NCBI GenBank assembly: GCA_012515825.1
Contig: JAAYXQ010000161.1
Location: forward strand, 1 to 14,050
From: Fibrobacter sp.
GTDB taxonomy: Bacteria > Fibrobacterota > Fibrobacteria > Fibrobacterales > Fibrobacteraceae
Direction: 5' to 3'
Length of the DNA stretch: 14,050 nt
Both the position numbers and the translations under genes were made by a program. Shown here piece by piece: positions 7,829-14,050 of the stretch (positions within the stretch are counted from its first letter, which is position 1; the number at the start of each line of letters is the position of its first letter). The notes below the pieces were generated by a model that was given only the letters and a program-made list of their open reading frames with translations, did no database searches and was not told the origin of the DNA.

Positions 7829-9228
7829 TATACTCCGTAAACGGGCTCCAAGCGAAGTAACATTTCCACAATTTTTTCCATTTTCATACCACGAGATCCT
7901 TTAATCAAAAGAATATCGTTCTGACGCACTTCTTCAGATAAAAAATTCATGGCCTCTAAAGTGGTTTCAAAATAAAGAGCTTTTTCTGGAGAAAGGCCTC
8001 CTTCAATAGCCCCTTTTTGAAATTCTTTTGCATCTTTTCCAACAGCGATTAAAAAATCAAAATTCATTTCAGGGATCAATCGTCCAATCTGATGATGTAA
8101 TTTCGAACTATCGGCACCTAATTCTAACATATCGCCAAGAACAGCAATACGACGCCCTTCATGCGTAGAGATATTACCAATCGTTTCTAACGCCATACGT
8201 GTTGAAGAAGGATTTGCATTATAACAGTCAGCAACCACTCTAAAGCCGTTCGCTTTATGTATTTCCATACGCATGCTTGAAGCTCTAAAAGATGATAAGG
8301 CTTTTGCAATCTGTGTTTTTGGAATACGCAAAGAAACACCCACCGCAATAGCAGCTAAAGCATTATAAAGATTATGAATTCCAGCCACCTTCAATTCGAA
8401 ATGTGTTCGCCCTATATCAAAAGAAGCGCAAGCATTTTCATTCCATTTCAAATGAGTTGGTTTTATCACTCCTCGACGTAATCCAAAAGTAATGACTTTG
8501 TAACTCTTAGTTGAGCGTACTTTAGATAAGAAAGCATCATCTGCATTGACTACTAATAAGCCATTTTTCTTAAGTCCAGAAACGATGCTTAATTTTTCTT
8601 TAAAAACATTTTCTAGAGAACCCAAGCCTTCTAAATGGCTTGCACCAATATTTGTAATCACAGCAATATTTGGTTCTGCGGCAAGAGAAAGAGGTTTAAT
8701 CTCATTAGGACCGCTTGTACCCATCTCAATAATGGCGGCTTCATGACTATGTTTCAATTGGAATAAAGTCATCGGCACGCCGATATGGTTATTATAATTT
8801 CCCTGAGTCGCATGAGTATTAAATTGAGTAGAAAGAACTGCACGCAACATCTCTTTCGTTGTTGTTTTTCCGTTACTTCCAGTAACGGCAACTTTTTTCA
8901 AGTGAAAACGACGCTGACACCCTTTAGCTAGCTTAAGCAATGCTTCTGATGAATCATCCACTGGAGCATAAGCTTTAATAGATTTTAAACCAGCATAATC
9001 TTCATTGACAACGCTCATAAGCGCTCCTTTCCCTTCGACTTGGGTAATAAAATCATGTGCATCAAAACGAACTCCTCGAATGGGCCAAAAAACGCATCCT
9101 TTGGCCGCTTCACGAGAATCCATACAAACTTGTACTTTTTTTTGAAGTTCACGTGTTTTTAAACCAACTGGAGTGGTTTCTAAAATTTCACACATTTCAG
9201 CAATGGTTAAATCCAGTTTCATAATCAT
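7828..9228 (-). CDS. murF: UDP-MurNAc-tripeptide--D-Ala-D-Ala ligase MurF
   Basis: Cytoplasmic ligase that adds the D-alanyl-D-alanine dipeptide, completing UDP-MurNAc-pentapeptide. The 466-residue protein has the N-terminal UDP-binding domain with DSREAAKGCVFWPIRG (37-52), then the ATP-binding domain with TGSNGKTTT (116-124), NNHIGVP (146-152), EMG (168-170) and NIGASHLEGLGS (193-204). K212 is a likely carbamylated lysine. The C-terminal domain has YNANPSS (336-342) and LGDMLELG (364-371). YNANP and NNHIGVP are specific to MurF among the Mur ligases. The start ATG overlaps the murE stop (ATGA) with AAGG 7 nt upstream; another ATG two codons later is possible. The D-Ala-D-Ala ligase gene ddl, which supplies its substrate, is not in the window. 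Confidence 0.97.
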   Translation of the reverse strand: MIMKLDLTIAEMCEILETTPVGLKTRELQKKVQVCMDSREAAKGCVFWPIRGVRFDAHDFITQVEGKGALMSVVNEDYAGLKSIKAYAPVDDSSEALLKLAKGCQRRFHLKKVAVTGSNGKTTTKEMLRAVLSTQFNTHATQGNYNNHIGVPMTLFQLKHSHEAAIIEMGTSGPNEIKPLSLAAEPNIAVITNIGASHLEGLGSLENVFKEKLSIVSGLKKNGLLVVNADDAFLSKVRSTKSYKVITFGLRRGVIKPTHLKWNENACASFDIGRTHFELKVAGIHNLYNALAAIAVGVSLRIPKTQIAKALSSFRASSMRMEIHKANGFRVVADCYNANPSSTRMALETIGNISTHEGRRIAVLGDMLELGADSSKLHHQIGRLIPEMNFDFLIAVGKDAKEFQKGAIEGGLSPEKALYFETTLEAMNFLSEEVRQNDILLIKGSRGMKMEKIVEMLLRLEPVYGV

Positions 9229-10637
9229 AGCATCGCCTTTTGAACTTCTTCAGAATCATCAAAATGATGTTTCGTTTGACCGATTATTTGGTAGTTTTCA
9301 TGCCCTTTTCCAGCAATCACTAACCAATCATTTTCATTCATCGATACACAAGCTTTTTGAATGGCTTCCGCTCTATTTTCAATCACATAGAGATCTTCTT
9401 TTTTTGAAATGCCTTTCAAAATATCTTGAATAATATCTTCTGGTTTTTCTGTTCTTGGATTATCAGAAGTCACCCACACGACGTCTGCATTTTTTGTAGC
9501 AATAGATCCCATCAATGGACGTTTCGTTTTATCTCTATCTCCACCACAACCAAAAACAACAGCAAGTTTACCCTGACAAAGGCGACGAGCCGTTTGTAAA
9601 ACGCGTTGTAATGCGTCAGGCGTATGAGCATAATCGACAACTACATGTTTTTTATTCTGATTATAAACCAATTCAAATCGACCATGAACTCGAACATTCT
9701 CTAACGCTTTTCGAATAGCCATCTCTGGAAGCTGAAGTGCTTTTGCAAAGCCTAAAACTAAAAGCACATTATCCACATTAAAATCACCACAAAGATGTGT
9801 TTCAAAAGGCTGATTAGAAATAGCAGGCACAAGAAGAGTCATGCCTCTTTCACTTTGAGCCACATTCCCTTCTGGATAAATCATTGCTTCTTTAGACTTC
9901 ATTCGAGAAACAGCCATTTTATTACCATCTAAAGAATCAAAAAGTATTTTACCGTATGCATCATCAACATTAATGACAGCATGACCTTCTTTAGACAAAT
10001 ATTTTGTAAAGAGCGTTTTCTTCGCCTCAAAATAAAGATCCATTGTCAAATGGTAATCTAAATGATCTTGAGTCAAATTGCTAAATAAAGCAGTTTTAAA
10101 AGAAATACCAGCTACACGCCCTTGATCTAATGCATGGGAAGAGGCTTCCATCACTAAATCCGTACAGCCTGCCTCAAGAGCATGCCTTGCAAAAGCAAAA
10201 AGATCAAGTAAACCTGGAGTTGTTAAAAAGGAAGGAATGATTTCATTACCAATCTTATTACAAATGGTGCCTATCAAAGCCGTTTTTCTACCAGCCGCAT
10301 TGAGCATGGCTTCCATTAAAAAAGTACTTGTCGTTTTACCATTCGTACCTGTAATCGCATGCACTTTTAATTGTTCAAAAGGATTGCCATAAAAAAGAAT
10401 AGCCGCTTCTAAACGAGCTTCTTTCACGTTCTTAACTTGAATCCATTTTGACTTCATTTCGAGAGGAGCTTCTGTTTCAGCAACGATTGCTCGAGCACCT
10501 TGATCTAAAGCCATTTTTGCAAAAGAAAGACTTTCTTTTACTGGAAAACAAAAGAATAAATATCCTTCTTGAACCCGACGAGAATCATCAGCTAAACCAG
10601 TTATTTTAAAGTCTTGGAGTAATTCTTTGAATATCAT
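9225..10637 (-). CDS. murE: UDP-MurNAc-L-Ala-D-Glu--meso-diaminopimelate ligase MurE
   Basis: Cytoplasmic ligase that adds the third residue of the stem peptide. In 470 residues the domains are UDP-binding (1-90, with DDSRRVQEGYLFF at 17-29), ATP-binding (TGTNGKTT 96-103, TTPG 139-142, EASSHAL 164-170, the probable carbamylated lysine K206 in EAKKTLF) and C-terminal (HGRFE 318-322, DYAHTPDAL 335-343, GCGGDRDKTKRP 363-374). DNPR (392-395) is the meso-diaminopimelate-recognition motif; lysine-adding MurE enzymes differ there, so A1-gamma (DAP-type) peptidoglycan is inferred. It starts one base after the ftsI stop, with AAGG(TG) a few nt upstream, and overlaps murF by 4 nt. The preceding pathway enzyme, MurD, is not encoded in the window. 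Confidence 0.97.
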   Translation of the reverse strand: MIFKELLQDFKITGLADDSRRVQEGYLFFCFPVKESLSFAKMALDQGARAIVAETEAPLEMKSKWIQVKNVKEARLEAAILFYGNPFEQLKVHAITGTNGKTTSTFLMEAMLNAAGRKTALIGTICNKIGNEIIPSFLTTPGLLDLFAFARHALEAGCTDLVMEASSHALDQGRVAGISFKTALFSNLTQDHLDYHLTMDLYFEAKKTLFTKYLSKEGHAVINVDDAYGKILFDSLDGNKMAVSRMKSKEAMIYPEGNVAQSERGMTLLVPAISNQPFETHLCGDFNVDNVLLVLGFAKALQLPEMAIRKALENVRVHGRFELVYNQNKKHVVVDYAHTPDALQRVLQTARRLCQGKLAVVFGCGGDRDKTKRPLMGSIATKNADVVWVTSDNPRTEKPEDIIQDILKGISKKEDLYVIENRAEAIQKACVSMNENDWLVIAGKGHENYQIIGQTKHHFDDSEEVQKAML

Positions 10638-10638
10638 A

Positions 10639-12513
10639 TTACACCTTTTCCTTTAAAACCAATTTACAGGTTTGCCCTTTCGATATCATCGTTGATGGCT
10701 CTGGGAACTGTTCTAGAACGCGTCCTTTCCCTGAAAACTCAACAGGCATACGAATGAGACTCATCGCTTCTAAAGCCTCTTTTAAGGAGAGCCCTCTTAA
10801 ATCAGGCATTTTTGAATAATTTAAATCACCAGATTTCAAGGACACCTGTGCGTCTTTTTCTCCATTAATTTTTTGAGAAACGATAACAGAACCATTGCCT
10901 TCAACTTGAACAGAGCATCCCTTATTTGCAGCAAGCTTTTTTGCATTTTCCACAGACATCCCGACAAAATCAATCTCGCACTTTTTATCCTGTGCCACTT
11001 GGACTAAATTATAAGGCGTAGGAGAAAGCTTTGGATGGAAATAAATACTTTCCATAATTTTTCTAAAAACAGGCCCAGCAGTTAAACCACCCACTGTTTT
11101 CGTTTTTGGATCATCCATAAGAACTAAACAAACATAGCGTACATCCCTTGCAGGTGAAAAGCCTATAAAGGAAGCTACTTGAGAGTTGCGATCGTAACGC
11201 TTTAATTCTTGGCTATACTTTTCAGCGGTTCCTGTTTTTCCTCCAAAGTCTACATTTGGAATTTTTGAAGACATCACGCTTTTTGCCGTTCCATTCACTA
11301 CAACTTGATAAAGCATTTCACGTATATGAGCGGCTGTTTTTTCAGAAACAACTCTTCTTATTTCTACAGGGTTATTTTTTTCTAAAGTATTTCCATTCTC
11401 GTCTCTCCATTCTTTAATAATCATAGGCTGCATTAATTTGCCGCCATTGGCAATTGCAGAAAAAGCCATGACCATTTGAATAGGAGTCACAGTCAATTCA
11501 TGACCAAATCCCATTGTTTTTAATGTTCGCCCGCTCCAAGTATGAGGTTCTTTTAAGTAACCAGATTCTTCTCCAATTAAATCTTCGGATGTTTTTGTCC
11601 CAAAACCAAAATCACGAACAAATCGGTAGAATGTTTCTGAGCCAATAGAATCAGCTATTTTTGCATAAACGATATTAGAAGAATAAGTCATGGCTTCAGT
11701 CATATCCATTTCGCCATGATCTTTCGTATCTCGAATCACTTCTCCATTAGGTAATACCCAACGGCCATTTTCCCCACTCATTTTCCGTTTAGGATTCACT
11801 GCATTTTCTTCAAGAGCAGCCGCTGCAGTAATGACCTTAAAAGTGGAACCCGGTTCAAAAGATAAAGAGACTAAATCATTTCTAAACGCGCGTGACGCTG
11901 AAGTTTGCAATTTTTGATTAGGATCAAAAGTAGGATAACTCGCTAATGCAAGAATTTCTCCAGAAAAAGGATCTACCACAATCGCACTTGCGCTCGTTGC
12001 TTTAAATGTTTCAACACCATCTTTCAAAGAATTTTCGACAATTTCTTGCATATCCCGATCAATTGTCAAAACCATACTTTTGCCAGGAATCGCCTCTTCA
12101 TAATCTTTTTCTAAACCATGAATAATTTTTCGACCCGCTGTTTGAACACTTAATAGATACCCGCTATTTCCTCTTAACTTTTCATCAAACTGGCGTTCTA
12201 ATCCCATGGCACCACGACCATTGTAACCCACTTTTCCAATCAACTGCGAAGCCATTTTCCCTTGTAGAAAAATACGGCTATACTCTAAATGCTTATTATC
12301 TTTGTCTTTAATATTATCAGCAAAGACAATCCCTTGCCGATCCATTATTTTGCCTCTTTCAGCATATAAATTCATTTGACGTAATGCATATTCCTGAGCA
12401 TGTTCTTTATAGGTCTCTTGATTTAAAACTTGTATTTGAAAAGTACGAGAAACTAAAACAAGCCAAAGCGAAGCAAATATTAAAACCAACCAAGCCAAAC
12501 GATCTAAATACAT
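10639..12513 (-). CDS. ftsI: Septal peptidoglycan transpeptidase FtsI (PBP3) with C-terminal PASTA domains
   Basis: Class B penicillin-binding protein that cross-links septal peptidoglycan in the periplasm in complex with FtsW. In 624 residues there is a very short cytoplasmic start, one membrane anchor (about 7-22) and the pedestal motif AERGKIMDRQG (51-61). The GAMGLERQFD motif (101-110) follows much sooner than usual. The transpeptidase domain (about 170-490) has catalytic Ser223 and Lys226 in PGSTFK, SSN (278-280) and KTGT (426-429). Two C-terminal PASTA-like domains follow (about 510-562 and 567-621); the second is the clearer (MPDLRGLSLKEALEAM). Cys512, Cys533 and Cys616 lie in this tail. 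PASTA domains bind muropeptides or glycan in some families; their role here is unknown. The ATG overlaps the ftsL stop (TAATG), with a G-rich ribosome site. SpoVD, the sporulation paralogue, is less likely in this operon. Confidence 0.95.
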   Translation of the reverse strand: MYLDRLAWLVLIFASLWLVLVSRTFQIQVLNQETYKEHAQEYALRQMNLYAERGKIMDRQGIVFADNIKDKDNKHLEYSRIFLQGKMASQLIGKVGYNGRGAMGLERQFDEKLRGNSGYLLSVQTAGRKIIHGLEKDYEEAIPGKSMVLTIDRDMQEIVENSLKDGVETFKATSASAIVVDPFSGEILALASYPTFDPNQKLQTSASRAFRNDLVSLSFEPGSTFKVITAAAALEENAVNPKRKMSGENGRWVLPNGEVIRDTKDHGEMDMTEAMTYSSNIVYAKIADSIGSETFYRFVRDFGFGTKTSEDLIGEESGYLKEPHTWSGRTLKTMGFGHELTVTPIQMVMAFSAIANGGKLMQPMIIKEWRDENGNTLEKNNPVEIRRVVSEKTAAHIREMLYQVVVNGTAKSVMSSKIPNVDFGGKTGTAEKYSQELKRYDRNSQVASFIGFSPARDVRYVCLVLMDDPKTKTVGGLTAGPVFRKIMESIYFHPKLSPTPYNLVQVAQDKKCEIDFVGMSVENAKKLAANKGCSVQVEGNGSVIVSQKINGEKDAQVSLKSGDLNYSKMPDLRGLSLKEALEAMSLIRMPVEFSGKGRVLEQFPEPSTMISKGQTCKLVLKEKV

Positions 12514-12824
12514 TAGTTCCCCCCAACAGACATGAGTTTAACGGGAACTATATTATAATCAAGACCATGATCGCGAGCAAAGTCGGCTAGATTTTCAAAA
12601 GAGGTAAGTTTATTATTCGAAAGTTCTAGACGAATGATTTCTGTTTTTAATTCAATGACTTCATTAGAAAAACGAATTTCTTTTTCCGATAATTCGATGT
12701 AACGATTTTGAAGCCAAAGTGGTACGACGAATAGCACTAAAACCATCAATAAGAACAAAGAAACAAGTAAAATCATTTTACCTGTAGTAAGTTCTGTTAC
12801 CGTTGATTTTAAGACACCTGTCAT
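12513..12824 (-). CDS. ftsL: Cell division protein FtsL
   Basis: Small bitopic membrane protein that forms a coiled coil with FtsB/DivIC and FtsQ and activates FtsW-FtsI. The 103 residues consist of a short cytoplasmic tail (1-15), a single membrane helix (about 17-37) and a charged, heptad-like helix (about 40-72, with IELSEKEI, EVIELKTEIIRLEL) in the periplasm, then a short tail. Sequence conservation in FtsL is poor, so the call rests on topology, length and position between rsmH and ftsI, where ftsL is almost always found. It overlaps rsmH by 4 nt (ATGA) and ftsI by 1 nt, with only a weak ribosome site, so translation probably depends on coupling with rsmH. No ftsB/divIC gene is visible in the window. 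Confidence 0.88.
   Translation of the reverse strand: MTGVLKSTVTELTTGKMILLVSLFLLMVLVLFVVPLWLQNRYIELSEKEIRFSNEVIELKTEIIRLELSNNKLTSFENLADFARDHGLDYNIVPVKLMSVGGN
12518..12524 (-). promoter_or_regulatory. G-run ribosome-binding site of ftsI
   Basis: Six consecutive G followed by A lie 4 nt upstream of the ftsI ATG, at the end of ftsL. The run can pair with the anti-Shine-Dalgarno CCUCC through one G-U pair. A similar GGGGGA precedes rsmH. Confidence 0.6.
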
Positions 12825-13759
12825 ACTTTAGTATACACTCTTAATTTTGCAGATCTAGCTCGAGAGTTTTGATCTATTTCAGTGGAAGTCGGTAATAAAG
12901 GTTTACGAATTTCTTTTTTCAACAAACGATGATTGCCTCCACACCTACATACGGGAAGCTTTTCAGGACAAATGCAATCTTTTTCAAAAGCGCTTACAGT
13001 ATTTTTAACACAACGATCTTCTACAGAGTGATAAGAAATAACAACAAGTCGACCGCCTTTTTTTAAGCAAGACACAGCACCACGCAAACTTTTTTCTATT
13101 TGTTGTAATTCTTGATTTATTTCCATGCGAATGGCTTGATACACTCTTGCTAAAATGCTATTCAAATCACGACGTTTATCATAAAAAACCGATTCTACCA
13201 CTTCTCGAACATCTTGAGGTAAAATATCACCAGAGATGGTTTGGATTTTTTCAATCAATCGTACAGCCAATTTATAAGAACGATCAAGATCAGCGTTTTG
13301 AGAAAATACTTTTGCTAAATCTTCAGCCGAAATATGACGAAGCCATTGTTGAGCACTTTCATCTCCCTGCTGGTTCATACGTAAATCGAGCGGTTGATTA
13401 CCAACAAAAGTAAATCCTCTAGAAGAATCATCTACTTGATGGCTACTAATTCCTAAATCATACAGAACACCGTCTAATGAATCAGCATCTATTTCATTTT
13501 CAATTTCAGAAAAAGGAACTGGATGAAACGTAATTTGTTTTTCAAACGCTTTGAGTCTATTCGATGCAAATGCAATCGCTTCTGGATCTCGGTCAAAACA
13601 ATGTAAATGGCCTTCTGGCACTAAACGTTCGACGATAGCGAGGGAATGGCCTCCGCCGCCCAAAGTACAGTCGGCAAAAACACCTTCAGAAGAAATGGAT
13701 AAATATTTTAGCGTTTCATTTAGAAAAACGGGATCGTGATAATTTCTATTGTTTTTCAC
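12821..13759 (-). CDS. rsmH: 16S rRNA (cytosine(1402)-N(4))-methyltransferase RsmH (MraW)
   Basis: SAM-dependent methyltransferase that modifies C1402 in the decoding centre of 16S rRNA. Motifs are DCTLGGGGHS (30-39, SAM-binding), FDRDPEA (55-61), LYDLGISSHQVDD (99-111) with RGFTF (114-118), PLDLRM (123-128), VISYHSVEDR (240-249) and NSRARSAKLR (298-307). A Cys-rich insert, with Cys262, 264, 271 and 273, lies after the SVEDR helix. The GTG start at 13759 gives 312 residues, matching the E. coli enzyme (313), and has GGGGGA 5 nt upstream. In-frame ATG codons further upstream (13780, 13846) would add up to 29 residues of non-conserved sequence inside mraZ and lack good ribosome sites. The chosen start overlaps mraZ by 14 nt; the stop overlaps ftsL (ATGA). 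Confidence 0.96.
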   Translation of the reverse strand: MKNNRNYHDPVFLNETLKYLSISSEGVFADCTLGGGGHSLAIVERLVPEGHLHCFDRDPEAIAFASNRLKAFEKQITFHPVPFSEIENEIDADSLDGVLYDLGISSHQVDDSSRGFTFVGNQPLDLRMNQQGDESAQQWLRHISAEDLAKVFSQNADLDRSYKLAVRLIEKIQTISGDILPQDVREVVESVFYDKRRDLNSILARVYQAIRMEINQELQQIEKSLRGAVSCLKKGGRLVVISYHSVEDRCVKNTVSAFEKDCICPEKLPVCRCGGNHRLLKKEIRKPLLPTSTEIDQNSRARSAKLRVYTKV

Positions 13760-14050
13760 TCGAGTCCCCCATCCAAACATCGCTAAAGAACCCAGCATCA
13801 AATTGTTCATAATCCTCTGGACTACTAAAGCCATATGAGGATTCATAAATATCAGGATTCCATAATTTCAGAGATTTTCCAACATGAGGAACAAATAATA
13901 CTTCGCTTTCTATTTTAGCATACTCTAAAAATTTTTTTGAAAGTAAAATACGGTTTTGCCCATCCAACGAGACAAAGCTAGTGTGGCCTTGGATAGTACT
14001 CCGAAGTGCTTCTGTTTGGCGGGTCCGAGGACGCGCATTCAATTCGGTCA
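13746..14050 (-). CDS. mraZ: Transcriptional regulator MraZ, C-terminal part (5' end outside window)
   Basis: MraZ is a ring-forming DNA-binding protein built of two SpoVT/AbrB-like domains; in E. coli it binds repeats upstream of its own gene and represses the dcw cluster. The reading frame is open to the right edge, with 100 residues visible. They match the second half of a typical roughly 145-150-residue MraZ: the linker (TRQTEALRSTIQGHTSFVSL), the second domain with the DxxxR motif (DGQNR, followed by ILLSKKF), VLFVPHVGKSLKLWNPDIYE and a short tail. An in-frame TTG at 14042 could be mistaken for a start, but a protein from there would lack the whole first domain. The start, promoter and MraZ operator therefore lie beyond the window. 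The end of the gene overlaps the rsmH start by 14 nt. Confidence 0.92.
   Translation of the reverse strand, partial: TELNARPRTRQTEALRSTIQGHTSFVSLDGQNRILLSKKFLEYAKIESEVLFVPHVGKSLKLWNPDIYESSYGFSSPEDYEQFDAGFFSDVWMGDSSEKQ
13765..13770 (-). promoter_or_regulatory. Ribosome-binding site supporting the GTG start of rsmH
   Basis: GGGGGA, a wobble variant of GGAGGA, lies 5 nt upstream of the GTG at 13759 and within the last codons of mraZ. The alternative upstream ATG codons have no comparable site, so it decides the start. Confidence 0.6.

Noticed and set aside
7820..7840. Possible mraY or murD remnant between murF and ftsW
   Set aside because: The two genes share a base and both are full length, so no remnant sequence exists.
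13147..13413. Plus-strand open frame of 88 codons opposite rsmH
   Set aside because: It is antisense to conserved rsmH sequence, with no family resemblance.
13760..13846. Longer RsmH starting at an upstream ATG within mraZ
   Set aside because: The extra 29 residues are encoded by mraZ sequence in another frame, match nothing in RsmH, and the ATG codons lack ribosome sites; the GTG start gives the family length.
13746..14042. A complete 98-residue MraZ starting at TTG
   Set aside because: The frame is open to the window edge and the residues match only the second AbrB-like domain; this is a truncation by the window, not a short protein.
1..14050. CRISPR arrays, phage or defence genes, insertion sequences, tRNA or rRNA genes
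   Set aside because: None seen; coding sequence of housekeeping genes fills almost all of the window.

Overview
The window is one end of a division and cell-wall (dcw) cluster from an AT-rich, apparently diderm bacterium. All eleven cluster genes lie on the minus strand. In transcription order, from the right edge leftwards, they are mraZ (5' end cut off by the window), rsmH, ftsL, ftsI, murE, murF, ftsW, murG, murC, ftsQ, ftsA and ftsZ, counting mraZ as a partial twelfth. A single plus-strand gene at the left end, a KefF/YwrO-like flavodoxin-fold NAD(P)H oxidoreductase, converges on ftsZ. No rRNA, tRNA, CRISPR array, insertion sequence or other mobile element was seen.

The layout is extremely compact. 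From mraZ to ftsQ each gene overlaps the next by 1 to 14 nt (ATGA, TTGA or TAATG junctions) or is separated by one base. ftsA overlaps ftsQ by 8 nt, and only ftsZ has a real leader, of 19 nt. This points to one polycistronic, translationally coupled mRNA that ends at hairpins between ftsZ and the oxidoreductase. Its promoter, normally upstream of mraZ, is outside the window. Two starts are non-ATG: GTG for rsmH and TTG for ftsQ.

The products form two linked groups. MurC, MurE and MurF are Mur ligases that build the UDP-MurNAc-pentapeptide; MurE carries the DNPR motif of meso-diaminopimelate-adding enzymes. MurG makes lipid II, FtsW polymerises it and FtsI cross-links it. FtsZ, FtsA, FtsQ and FtsL are the ring, its membrane tether and the activating scaffold. 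MraZ and RsmH are the usual regulator and 16S rRNA methyltransferase at the head of the cluster. mraY and murD, normally between murF and ftsW, are absent, as are murB and ddl near murC.

Taxonomy is inference. The murF/murC/ftsQ/ftsA/ftsZ order and DAP-type MurE suggest a diderm. PASTA domains on FtsI and a Bacteroidota-like 'PNFS' motif in FtsW hint at the Fibrobacterota/Bacteroidota (FCB) side, but the sequence alone does not settle it. This is essentially a core housekeeping region. I see no new system, only several unusual details in known proteins: a shortened FtsI pedestal, an Asn-to-His change in the FtsZ T7 loop, and altered motifs in FtsW and FtsA.
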